Below are positions 15,379 through 23,225 of a stretch of 64,000 nucleotides of DNA, piece by piece. Source of the stretch: Janibacter sp. A1S7 (lineage in GTDB: Bacteria; Actinomycetota; Actinomycetes; Actinomycetales; Dermatophilaceae); contig NZ_CP144913.1 in NCBI RefSeq assembly GCF_037198315.1, positions 806,001-870,000 of the forward strand, written 5' to 3'. Position 1 is the stretch's first letter. Each line of letters begins with the position of its first letter. A program made the translations under genes and the position numbers. The notes below the pieces were generated by a model. That model saw nothing but the letters and a program-made list of their open reading frames with translations. It was not told the origin of the DNA and made no database searches.

Positions 15379-16634
15379 TGGAAGACCGTATGGACATGCT
15401 GCGCTTGGCGACAGCCGGATCCGTCGACGACGGGAAGTCGACGCTGATCGGGCGACTGCTGCTGGACAGCAAGTCGATCTTCGAGGACCAGATGGAGTCC
15501 GTCGAGAAGACCAGCCAGGACAAGGGCTACGACTACACCGATCTCGCCCTGCTGACAGATGGGCTGCGCTCCGAGCGCGAGCAGGGCATCACCATCGATG
15601 TCGCCTACCGCTACTTCGCGACCCCGAAGCGGAAGTTCATCATCGCTGACACCCCGGGCCATGTGCAGTACACCCGCAACATGGTCACCGGCGCGTCCAC
15701 GTCGGACCTCGGCTTGGTGTTGGTCGACGCTCGGCACGGCCTGACCGAGCAGTCGCGTCGTCACGCAGTGCTGCTGTCGCTGCTTCGCGTCCCGCACTTG
15801 GTGCTCGCGGTCAACAAGATGGACTTGGTCGACTACTCCGAAGAGGTCTTCAACCGAATCAACGAGGAGTTCACCGCCTTCGCCGGGAAGCTGAACATCC
15901 CGGATCTGGCGATCATCCCGATCTCGGCTCTGCAGGGCGACAACGTCGTCAACCGCAGCGAGAACATGCCGTGGTACCAGGGCACGAGCCTGCTGCACCA
16001 CCTGGAGAACGTGCACATCGCCTCCGACCGGGACATGCGGGACGTGCGCTTCCCGGTGCAGTACGTCATCCGGCCGAAGTCGGACGAGTTCCACGACTAC
16101 CGCGGGTACGCGGGTCAGGTCGCCGGTGGCGTGCTCAAGCCCGGCGACGAGGTCATCGTGCTGCCCAGCGGGATGACGAGCACCATCGAGGCCATCGACC
16201 TGCACGAGGAGTCGCTGCAGGAGGCCTACCCGCCCATGTCGGTGACCGTGCGGCTGACGGACGACGTGGACGTCAGCCGTGGCGACATGATCGCCCGGGT
16301 GAACAACCAACCGGAGCCGGTCCAAGACATCGACGCGATGATCTCCTGGATGTCACCGACCCCGCTGCGCCCTCGGCAGAAGCTGGCGATCAAGCACACG
16401 ACGAAGTCCGCGCGCGCCATGGTCAAGGACATCCAGTACCGCCTCGACATCAACTCCCTGCATCGCGACCCCGATGCCGGCGAGCTGCTGTTGAACGAGA
16501 TCGGCCGCGTGCAGCTGCGCGTGACGCAGCCGCTGCTTGCTGATTCCTATGAGCAGAACCGAACGACTGGGTCGTTCATCCTCATCGACGAGGCGACAGG
16601 CGTCACCGTGGGCGCAGGGATGATCAACGGCTAA
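15378..16634 (+). CDS. cysN: Sulfate adenylyltransferase subunit 1 (GTPase)
   Basis: GTP hydrolysis by this subunit drives sulfate adenylylation by CysD. The 418 residues include the G1 motif AGSVDDGKST, the G2 region EQGITIDVAYRYF, G3 DTPGHVQYTRNMVTGAS and G4 NKMD. Elongation-factor-like beta barrels follow. There is no C-terminal CysC fusion, consistent with a separate cysC. A lower-G+C spacer and a truncated sugar dehydrogenase follow. Confidence 0.96.
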   Translation: MEDRMDMLRLATAGSVDDGKSTLIGRLLLDSKSIFEDQMESVEKTSQDKGYDYTDLALLTDGLRSEREQGITIDVAYRYFATPKRKFIIADTPGHVQYTRNMVTGASTSDLGLVLVDARHGLTEQSRRHAVLLSLLRVPHLVLAVNKMDLVDYSEEVFNRINEEFTAFAGKLNIPDLAIIPISALQGDNVVNRSENMPWYQGTSLLHHLENVHIASDRDMRDVRFPVQYVIRPKSDEFHDYRGYAGQVAGGVLKPGDEVIVLPSGMTSTIEAIDLHEESLQEAYPPMSVTVRLTDDVDVSRGDMIARVNNQPEPVQDIDAMISWMSPTPLRPRQKLAIKHTTKSARAMVKDIQYRLDINSLHRDPDAGELLLNEIGRVQLRVTQPLLADSYEQNRTTGSFILIDEATGVTVGAGMING

Positions 16635-16757
16635 GCCGATCGCGGACAAAGCTTGGGCGCGCGACGGTTGGCCAGTCGAACCCAAGTTGGATGGTGCATT
16701 CCTTCGAAGTACTGGCACGAACAGCGCTAACTCTCAATCTATTAGGAGACCCACCAT

Positions 16758-17009
16758 ATGGTGGCCTTGCCCACATCTATTCACCTTGGAGTCATCGGGC
16801 TCGGCTATGTTGGCTTGCCGCTTGCGGCGTCCTTCGCGAAGCGCTACCCCGTTACTGGGTTCGACATCAATGCTCACCGCATAGAAGAGTTGAACCAAGG
16901 CGTCGACCGGACGCTTGAGGTGTCCTCGGATGAGTTGAGCGCTGCAAAGGAACTGACTTTCAGCACCGATCCCGATTCCCTGACGGATGTCAATGTTTAT
17001 GTGGTCACA
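16758..17009 (+). pseudogene. Truncated UDP-sugar 6-dehydrogenase (TviB/WecC type)
   Basis: The first 84 codons are a good N-terminal NAD domain: GVIGLGYVGLPLAASFAKRYP, GFDINAHRIEELNQG and DRTLEVSSDEL, ending in NVYVVT. In intact homologues this continues into VPTPID and some 330 more residues. Here homology stops at about 17009 and the frame runs into the antisense of the CapD-like fragment, ending at 17078. A ribosome site AGGAGA precedes the ATG. Local G+C is near 50-53%, well below the neighbours. The fragment lacks the catalytic cysteine domain and cannot be active. Confidence 0.85.
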
Positions 17010-17685
17010 AGGCCGGTTCGGCGCTCGGGACGGCGATCGCGAGCGTCGTCGCGTGGTGGTGTGCGGCCACCATGGTGAGGTCGGCCGAGCTGCCCAGGAC
17101 CCGTACGCCGTCGATGCGCATCCGCCGCTTGCTGCGATCGTCGTCGAGCAGTCCCACGGGTGTCATCTGTGCTGCAGGGTCCCGCACCAGTGCACGGACC
17201 AGCTGACGACCCCCTTCGCCGGCGCCGAAGACCAGGAGGCGGGCCTCGGACCCGCTCTTGGGATCGATGCGGCTGCGCACGGTGCGCAGGACGAAACGGG
17301 CGCCGAACATGCCCACCAGTGCTGCCGTGCCCGCGGTGAACGGCAGTGAGCGGGGACCCAGGTCCCACGGGCCCATCACCGTGACCACCTGCAGCGGGAC
17401 GGCCCACAGCAGGACCGTCCTCGTCAGGTCGATGATCTCCTCGTAGGACCCCCGGAGGTGACCGACGGCATAGGGGCCGAAGAGCGCACCCAGGACGAGG
17501 TGGGCGGCTGCGGCGACGCCCGCGAACTGCCAGACCGGCGCAGCAAAGGCCTGCGTGCCGAAGTCATACCGAAACCACGCGGCGAGCAGAGTCGCGACCA
17601 CGACGACCGCGAGGTCGATGATGGCCCACAACCACCGGCCCATCCGCTTGTCCGCCGCCGGTGGGGTCGGCATCGGTTGCTTCAC
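17005..17685 (-). pseudogene. Truncated CapD/FlaA1-type polysaccharide biosynthesis protein
   Basis: Only the first 226 residues remain of a family usually near 600. Four membrane segments (residues 15-110) are followed by a nucleotide-binding start LLVFGAGEGGRQLVRALV and GLLDDDRSKRRMRIDGVRVLG. It stops at PSAEPAL, exactly where the truncated sugar dehydrogenase on the other strand also ends. The SDR dehydratase/epimerase domain with its catalytic residues is absent. The start may be GTG at 17685 or the ATG four codons later. It could still insert in the membrane but should have no enzymatic activity. Confidence 0.82.
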
Positions 17686-17899
17686 AACCTGTCACTCCAC
17701 TGCACGCGGTCGCTGCCTCCCCGATGGCGATGATCATGAGTACGGTCACGTCCTGATCGTGGCCGGCGCCAGTGTGTCACAGGGGGAATGGCAACGCAGG
17801 TCGGGGCCGTGCGACCGGCCGGGCCCTATACTGACCGGCGGCGACGGGAGGCGCTCGTCGCCGTGGACACACGGTCGACCGACCGTGCGAGGAGAGCGC

Positions 17900-19399
17900 G
17901 TGACCCTGGAAGACCTCTGGAAGCTGACCCGTCGACAGGTCGTGGTCATCGGTGTCTGTGCCCTGGCCGGCCTCCTCCTCGGGTTCCTCTGGATGGCCCT
18001 GCAACCCAAGGAGTACACCGCCACGGCGGGCGGGTACGTCACCGCGGGTAGCGGGGAGAGCATCGGTGAGTCATACTCCGCGCAGACGCTGGCCCAGCAG
18101 AAGGCACAGGCCTACGTCACCCTCTTCACCAATCGCCGCGTCGCCAAGAACGTCATCGAGGAGCTCGACCTCGACACCACGCCCCAAGAGCTGGTGACTC
18201 GCATCTCCGCCACGGTCCCGCCAGACGGTGTGACGATCAACGTCACCGCGACAGGGGCGAGCCCCGAAGCGGCGCGCGACATCGCCGACACCGTGGTCAC
18301 CGCCGCCGCCGCCGAGGCGAAGCGGATGGAGGAAGCGGGGCCGAGCCGGACGACGGCGGGGCCCGACGGGAAGACGCAGCAGGTGCAGTCCCAGGCGCAG
18401 GTGCTCATCGAGCCGAACGAGTCGGCCATCCTGCCGACCGCGCCCTCCTCGCCGGACCCGGTGCGGGTGCTCCCGATCGGGCTGCTGGTCGGGTTGCTCG
18501 TCGGGTACGGGATCGCCGCCGTCCGGCACCACAACGACACCAAGGTCCGCCACACCGATGACGTCGAAGAGGTCATGGGCACCGGTGTCCTCGGCCTGCT
18601 GCCGATGAGCCATGACCTGGGGTCGGAGCGCGGCGACATCCGGCGCACCAAGGCCTTCCACGAGCGGGAGGCGCTGCGGAAACTGCGCACGAACCTGCGG
18701 TTCGTCGACGTCGACCACCAGCCGCGCTCCATCGTCATCACCAGCGCGAAGCAGGGCGAGGGCAAGTCCACGGTCGCCGCCAACCTCGCCACCGTGCTGG
18801 CCGAGTCCGGGGAACAGGTCGTCCTCGTGGACGCCGACCTGCGCCGCTCGGCTGTCGCCCGGGCCTTCGACCTCGACGGCAGCGTCGGCCTGTCCCAGGT
18901 GCTCGCCAGGACGGCCAACCTGGACGATGCACTGCAGCCCTGCGCGACCCCGGGTCTGGAGATCCTCGCTGCCGGCGAGGTGCCGCCCAACCCATCGGAG
19001 CTGCTCGGCTCGCAGCGGATGGGTCAGCTCATCGAGCAACTGGCCCAGCGATCCTTCGTCATCCTCGATGCACCGCCACTGCTACCGGTCACCGACGGGG
19101 CGCTGCTCACGCGCAGCGCCGACGGGGCGGTCCTCGTCGTCGCCGCGGGCAAGACGCACAAGGAAGAGATCGAGCGAGCCACCGCGTCACTGCGGACGGT
19201 GAACGGCAAGGTCCTCGGGGCAGTCCTGAACATGATCTCCACCCGCAAGGTCGACCGGATCCGCTACGGCGATGCCGAGTACGGCTACTCGAACGCGTAC
19301 ACCAGCGACTATGCCTACGAGGCCGTTGACCGGTCTGCGGCGCCGGCCACCCGCCGTGAGGCGAAGGCCGTGAGGGGCAAGCGCGTCAAGGTGAACTGA
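17900..19399 (+). CDS. Polysaccharide co-polymerase/tyrosine autokinase (BY-kinase), first copy
   Basis: Controls chain length and export of capsule or exopolysaccharide by cycles of tyrosine phosphorylation. About 499 residues. The N-terminal Wzz region has one membrane helix near residues 14-34 and a second near 195-213. The cytoplasmic kinase has Walker A AKQGEGKSTVAANLA, Walker A' VVLVDADLRRS and Walker B FVILDAPPLLPVTD. Seven tyrosines cluster in the C-terminal tail (RYGDAEYGYSNAYTSDYAY), the expected autophosphorylation sites. The GTG at 17900 has AGGAG upstream. It converges on a second BY-kinase. Confidence 0.92.
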   Translation: MTLEDLWKLTRRQVVVIGVCALAGLLLGFLWMALQPKEYTATAGGYVTAGSGESIGESYSAQTLAQQKAQAYVTLFTNRRVAKNVIEELDLDTTPQELVTRISATVPPDGVTINVTATGASPEAARDIADTVVTAAAAEAKRMEEAGPSRTTAGPDGKTQQVQSQAQVLIEPNESAILPTAPSSPDPVRVLPIGLLVGLLVGYGIAAVRHHNDTKVRHTDDVEEVMGTGVLGLLPMSHDLGSERGDIRRTKAFHEREALRKLRTNLRFVDVDHQPRSIVITSAKQGEGKSTVAANLATVLAESGEQVVLVDADLRRSAVARAFDLDGSVGLSQVLARTANLDDALQPCATPGLEILAAGEVPPNPSELLGSQRMGQLIEQLAQRSFVILDAPPLLPVTDGALLTRSADGAVLVVAAGKTHKEEIERATASLRTVNGKVLGAVLNMISTRKVDRIRYGDAEYGYSNAYTSDYAYEAVDRSAAPATRREAKAVRGKRVKVN

Positions 19400-19452
19400 C
19401 ACCCGCGCGTCGATAGGTAGGGGTGTCGGACCCGTCGTGCAAGTCCCGGGGG

Positions 19453-20889
19453 TCAGCGGGAACGGACCAGAGAGTGTTGTGCTCGTCCGGACGTGCTGGT
19501 CTTGCGCGCTGTCCGTGAGGTCGGGTGGTTCTCCGGCGCGTAGTAGCCGTAGTACTCGGACCCGTAGCCGCCCGAGGACGAGGTGCCCACCCGGTTGAGG
19601 ACGAGCCCCAGGAGCGTGTTGTCGACGGCGCCGAGCGACTCGAGCGTCGACTCGAGCTGCTCCTTGCGCACGATCGTGGTGCCGACGAGCACGATGACCC
19701 CGTCGACCTTCGTGCTGAGCACCACGGCGTCCGTGACCGGCAGAACCGGCGGGGTGTCGATGAGGACGTAGTCGTATCGGGCCGACAGTTGCGCCAGGAG
19801 ATGACTCATCGGGTCGGAGGCGAGCAACTCGCTCGGGTTGGGCGGGATCGCGCCGGCGCCGATGACATCGAGGCGATCCGCACCGTAGGGCTGGAGGACG
19901 TCATCGAGGTCCACGCGCTCGATGAGGACGTCGGTCAGGCCCGCGGCGCCCTCCAGCCCGAGGTACTCCAGCAGCCGCGGACGGCGCAGGTCCGCCTCGA
20001 CGAGGCAGACCCGCGAGCCCGACTGCGCCAGAGTCAGGGCCAGGTTGGCGATCGTCGTCGACTTCCCCTCGCCCGGGATCGACGAGGTGATGAGCATCGT
20101 GCGCGGGTGGTTCGCCGCATCGACGAACATCAGGTTGGTGCGCACCGCGCGGAAGGCCTCGGACCGCGGCGAGGACGGGTCGCTCTCGACGATGAGCGGC
20201 TCCTTGCCGGCCCGGGGGTCGAAGTGCACCGCGCCGATGATCGGCTCCTCGGTGATCTCCTGGACGTCGTCGTCGGTGCGCACCGTGGTGTCCATCAGAT
20301 GGCGCAGCACCGCCAGGCCGAGACCGAGCAGGAGACCGAGGACCAGCCCGAGGGCGAGGTTGCGGACCGGGACCGGGCTGGTCGGCGTCGAGTTCGTCGA
20401 GGCCGGCTCGACGAGCGTGACCTTGATCGGGGAGGTCCTGCTCTCGTCCTCGGGCGACTCCACCTCGGAGACGACCGTGGGGAAGGTCGTGCCGATGGCG
20501 GTCGCGATCTCCTGCGCGTGACCGGGATCGGAGTCGGTGACCGAGACCTCGAGGAGGACGGTGTCCGGGGGAGTGGTGACGGTGATCTGCTCCGCGAGGT
20601 CCGCCGTGGCGGTGTCGTCACCGAGCTCGTCGAGCACCGGATTCAGAGCACGGGGAGTCCTCAGGAGCTGGGCGTAGGACTTCACCCGCTGCTGGGTGAA
20701 GGTGCTGCCCTGCTGGAGTGCCGACGTGTCGTCCGAGCCCGAGACGGAGACGAAGAACTGCGTGCTGGAGGTGTACTGCTTCGTCTGCAGGGCCGTCCAC
20801 CCGGCGGCCAGACCCACCACCACCAAGGTGGTGATGACGATGGTCATCCAGCGCTTGCGCACGATCTTCAGGTAGTCCTGCAGCTCCAC
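19453..20889 (-). CDS. Polysaccharide co-polymerase/tyrosine autokinase (BY-kinase), second copy
   Basis: 478 residues with the same layout as its convergent neighbour but only moderately similar. Wzz region (MELQDYLKIVRKRW, helix 15-32 and helix around 175-195); Walker A SIPGEGKSTTIANLA; Walker B YVLIDTPPVLPVTDA; a tyrosine-rich tail GYGSEYYGYY near the end. Walker A' reads VCLVEADLRRP, with glutamate where VDADLRRP is typical, a change at a residue that normally helps hold magnesium. The GTG start has GAGAGG ten bases upstream. The low-molecular-weight phosphatase is divergent next door. Confidence 0.92.
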   Translation of the reverse strand: MELQDYLKIVRKRWMTIVITTLVVVGLAAGWTALQTKQYTSSTQFFVSVSGSDDTSALQQGSTFTQQRVKSYAQLLRTPRALNPVLDELGDDTATADLAEQITVTTPPDTVLLEVSVTDSDPGHAQEIATAIGTTFPTVVSEVESPEDESRTSPIKVTLVEPASTNSTPTSPVPVRNLALGLVLGLLLGLGLAVLRHLMDTTVRTDDDVQEITEEPIIGAVHFDPRAGKEPLIVESDPSSPRSEAFRAVRTNLMFVDAANHPRTMLITSSIPGEGKSTTIANLALTLAQSGSRVCLVEADLRRPRLLEYLGLEGAAGLTDVLIERVDLDDVLQPYGADRLDVIGAGAIPPNPSELLASDPMSHLLAQLSARYDYVLIDTPPVLPVTDAVVLSTKVDGVIVLVGTTIVRKEQLESTLESLGAVDNTLLGLVLNRVGTSSSGGYGSEYYGYYAPENHPTSRTARKTSTSGRAQHSLVRSR

Positions 20890-20971
20890 GAGCTTGGTGC
20901 CTCTCGATCAGGGGTAGTCACACGGCAACCGCGAGTGTTTCACAGCACAGGCGGTGCGGCAGGATGTGCGC

Positions 20972-21556
20972 ATGAGCGTGCGCATCCTGACCGTCTGCAC
21001 CGGCAACATCTGTCGATCGCCGTATGCCCACCTCGCCCTGCAGCATCGCCTCGACGCCGTGCGGCCCGGCACATTCGTGGTGACCAGCGCGGGCACGCAC
21101 GCGATGATCGGCGACCCGGTCGACCCGGGCAGCTCCAGCATCCTGCAGGGGAGACGTATCGCCCACGACGACTTCGCGGCGCGCCAGATCACCGAGCGAA
21201 TGCTGGACGACATCGACATCGTCCTGCCGCTCGAGGTCGCCCACCGCAAGATCGTGCTCTCGTACTCCCCACGCCACCTCAAGCGGGCCTTCACGCTCAA
21301 GGAGCTCGCCCGGCTGCTCGACTCGGCCGAGGCCCGTGAGCCGTGGACACAGCGGCTCGCTGGCCTGGCAACGCCGGAGGAGCGGTGGGCCGCGCTGCCG
21401 TCGCACCTGGCGCGGGAGCGCGGACTGAGCCGCGTCGCGGAAGGTGCCGACGACATCGCCGACCCCTACCGTCGCCCGCAGGAGGCCTTCGACCAGATGG
21501 CTGCCGAGGTGGATGCTGCGGTCGAGCGGATCGGGGCGTTCGAGGCGCAGTTCTGA
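20972..21556 (+). CDS. Low-molecular-weight protein-tyrosine phosphatase
   Basis: Probably dephosphorylates the BY-kinase tails, completing the kinase/phosphatase cycle. About 194 residues, longer than the usual 145-165. The catalytic loop is C9-T-G-N-I-C-R15-S16. The general-acid aspartate is in DDIADPYRRP near the C-terminus. A region between, around KRAFTLKELARLLDSAEARE, is typical of actinobacterial members. The ATG at 20972 has AGGA nine bases upstream. Confidence 0.9.
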   Translation: MSVRILTVCTGNICRSPYAHLALQHRLDAVRPGTFVVTSAGTHAMIGDPVDPGSSSILQGRRIAHDDFAARQITERMLDDIDIVLPLEVAHRKIVLSYSPRHLKRAFTLKELARLLDSAEAREPWTQRLAGLATPEERWAALPSHLARERGLSRVAEGADDIADPYRRPQEAFDQMAAEVDAAVERIGAFEAQF

Positions 21557-21770
21557 CCGAGCAGATCGAGCAGGTAGTGGCCGTCGCCCGCGCTTGACGG
21601 GCGGCTCGGCGATCGAGCGAAGGTGGGCGTCGTCGAGCAACGACGGTGTCGGTTGCCAGCCATGCCGTACCGCGGGTGGCTTGTCGTAGACCGGCATCAG
21701 CTGCGTGGACACCCGAGCGCGATCGGGTGCACCCTGGTCCCGATCCCCCGGCGAGGATGATCCCGTGCAT
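21553..21770 (-). pseudogene. rmlA: Remnant of glucose-1-phosphate thymidylyltransferase
   Basis: Three frames together spell out pieces of RmlA. The start MHGIILAGGSG is in one frame. TRVHPIALG and then STQLMPVYDKP, the nucleotide-binding N-terminus, are in others. After a large internal gap come RGTAWLATDT and DDAHLRSIAEPPVK, and in a further frame GDGHYLLDLLG, the C-terminal signature. About 220 of the normal 290 codons are missing and at least three frameshifts are present. It is non-functional. It is a trace of a dTDP-rhamnose pathway formerly in this polysaccharide region. Confidence 0.8.
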
Positions 21771-21793
21771 CCCCGAACACCGGCCCGCGCCGA

Positions 21794-21799
21794 TAGTGT
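21794..21799 (+). promoter_or_regulatory. -10 element of a probable leaderless promoter
   Basis: TAGTGT, six bases, then the ATG at 21806. No Shine-Dalgarno sequence is present. Confidence 0.4.
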
Positions 21800-21805
21800 G
21801 CGCCC

Positions 21806-22633
21806 ATGGCTGGATCCTCCGATCGTCGTTCGTCGGCGCTGACGCTCCTCCTGGTCCTCGTGCTCGTGGTGGTGGTCACCGGGATGTGGGCCTTCGTCTT
21901 CATGGACAACGGGCAGTACAGCGGCACGGCCGAGGCCGCCAGCACGTCCGCAGCGAGCTCGAGCCCATCCGCGAGCACGGTCTCCGCGTCCGCCGGCCCG
22001 TCGAGCAGCTCTGCCACCTCGCCGGAGGGTGACGCGAGCATGGACGCGGCGCGCGAGGCCTTCGCCGAGGGCGGCTCCCAGGTGCTCGTCCTCGGCGACG
22101 GCACCGGCGACGGGTGGGACGAGTGGGCCTTCCTGTGGGCGGAGGAGCAGGGCATGCCGGGGGCCATGTGGATGACCGAGACCGAGAACGGATACAGCGG
22201 GTCGAGCGAGAGCACCCGGCTGTGGTCCGGGGGAATGCCCCAGACGACCGCCGACTACCCGGTCGAGCACTGGGACGCGATGTGGCCCTCGTCCGACCCG
22301 GACCTGGTGCTGCTGAACTACGGACACGTCTACTCCTCCACCGACGCCGCGACGCAGTCCATGGAGGCGCTGCGTCAGGCCATCGCCTATCAGGCACCCG
22401 AGACGCCGATCGTCGTCCTCCTGCAGAACCCGCAGGCCGACGACGCCAACGCCGACGTGCGCGAGGCGATCGGGTCGTGGGCGCAGGGCGCGGGCCTGCC
22501 GACGATCGACGTCGCGGCCGCCTTCGCCGAGTCCGACCAGGCGCCGGAAAACCTGCGGCTGGACGAGATGCACCCCTCAGAGGCCGGATCGCAGCTGTGG
22601 GCGCAGACGGTGGACGAGGCGCTGACCGGCTGA
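21806..22633 (+). CDS. Membrane-anchored SGNH/GDSL-like protein
   Basis: 275 residues: a short cytoplasmic start, one membrane helix (residues 12-32), a serine/alanine-rich linker (40-75), then an extracytoplasmic domain with an SGNH-like fold. VLVLGDGTGDGWDEW takes the place of the GDS block and LRLDEMHPSEAGSQLW is a clear DxxH block V. The nucleophile position reads GDG instead of GDS, so hydrolase activity is doubtful. Such proteins often modify or bind surface polysaccharide, and the polysaccharide-locus setting agrees. Confidence 0.7.
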   Translation: MAGSSDRRSSALTLLLVLVLVVVVTGMWAFVFMDNGQYSGTAEAASTSAASSSPSASTVSASAGPSSSSATSPEGDASMDAAREAFAEGGSQVLVLGDGTGDGWDEWAFLWAEEQGMPGAMWMTETENGYSGSSESTRLWSGGMPQTTADYPVEHWDAMWPSSDPDLVLLNYGHVYSSTDAATQSMEALRQAIAYQAPETPIVVLLQNPQADDANADVREAIGSWAQGAGLPTIDVAAAFAESDQAPENLRLDEMHPSEAGSQLWAQTVDEALTG

Positions 22634-22721
22634 CGGCCCGTGCCGCCGGTCGAGGTCATCCGCGGCCCCGGCCGCGCGAGATCACCGTGACCCAGCGGGT
22701 GGGGGTGGGGCTCGAGTGGTC

Positions 22722-23225
22722 TCAGGGGTGCTCGCGCACGTCGACCAGGGCGGTGTTGCCGCGCCCGTCGACGCGGATCTCGGCGTAGGCGCCATCGGCG
22801 AGGTCGGCCTCGAGGGCCTGCGCCTTCTCCTGCGGCAGGAACCAGCTCTCGATCCCGCAGCGGACCTCCCACGAGCGGTCGTCACAGGCCAGGTACGGGG
22901 TGTCCGAGGGCCGCTCGCGCAGCCACCGATCAGCCACCCAGACGTCGCCGTCCTGCCGCAGCGTGATGTAGACGGCGCCTGTCTCCCCGTCGTCGAGTGC
23001 GCCCAGACCGGTGTCGTCAGCGACCTCGCCCTCCGGCGGGGGCTGCAGGTCGGGGTAGTCCAGGCTGACGTAGGCCCCGCGGTAGGGGTCGATCGGGTCC
23101 AGCGGCGCCACCCGCACCAGATGGCTCTCCCCGGCCACGCGCGCCGACAGCTGGGGCGCCACCGCGACACCGACGAGGACCAGCTGGGCGAGCGCGATGA
23201 CCGCGACCGTGACGATGCGCTTCAT
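22722..23225 (-). CDS. GDYXXLXY-domain membrane protein
   Basis: 167 residues: one N-terminal membrane helix or signal, then the hallmark segment DPIDPYRGAYVSLDY (family form GDYxxLxY, here GAYVSLDY), a strand-rich middle, and CDDRSWEVRCGIESWFLP. Family members are almost always coupled to a DUF2157 membrane protein, and here the ATG overlaps the DUF2157 stop (ATGA). Function is unknown for the family. Confidence 0.85.
   Translation of the reverse strand: MKRIVTVAVIALAQLVLVGVAVAPQLSARVAGESHLVRVAPLDPIDPYRGAYVSLDYPDLQPPPEGEVADDTGLGALDDGETGAVYITLRQDGDVWVADRWLRERPSDTPYLACDDRSWEVRCGIESWFLPQEKAQALEADLADGAYAEIRVDGRGNTALVDVREHP

Noticed and set aside
20918..22573. 551-codon minus-strand frame containing the TQLMPVYDKP piece
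   Set aside because: Its remainder is antisense of the phosphatase and SGNH genes; only the short rmlA scrap is meaningful.
22661..22676. GC palindrome as a terminator between the SGNH and GDYXXLXY genes
   Set aside because: The stem is short and the loop too small; chance is likely at this G+C.
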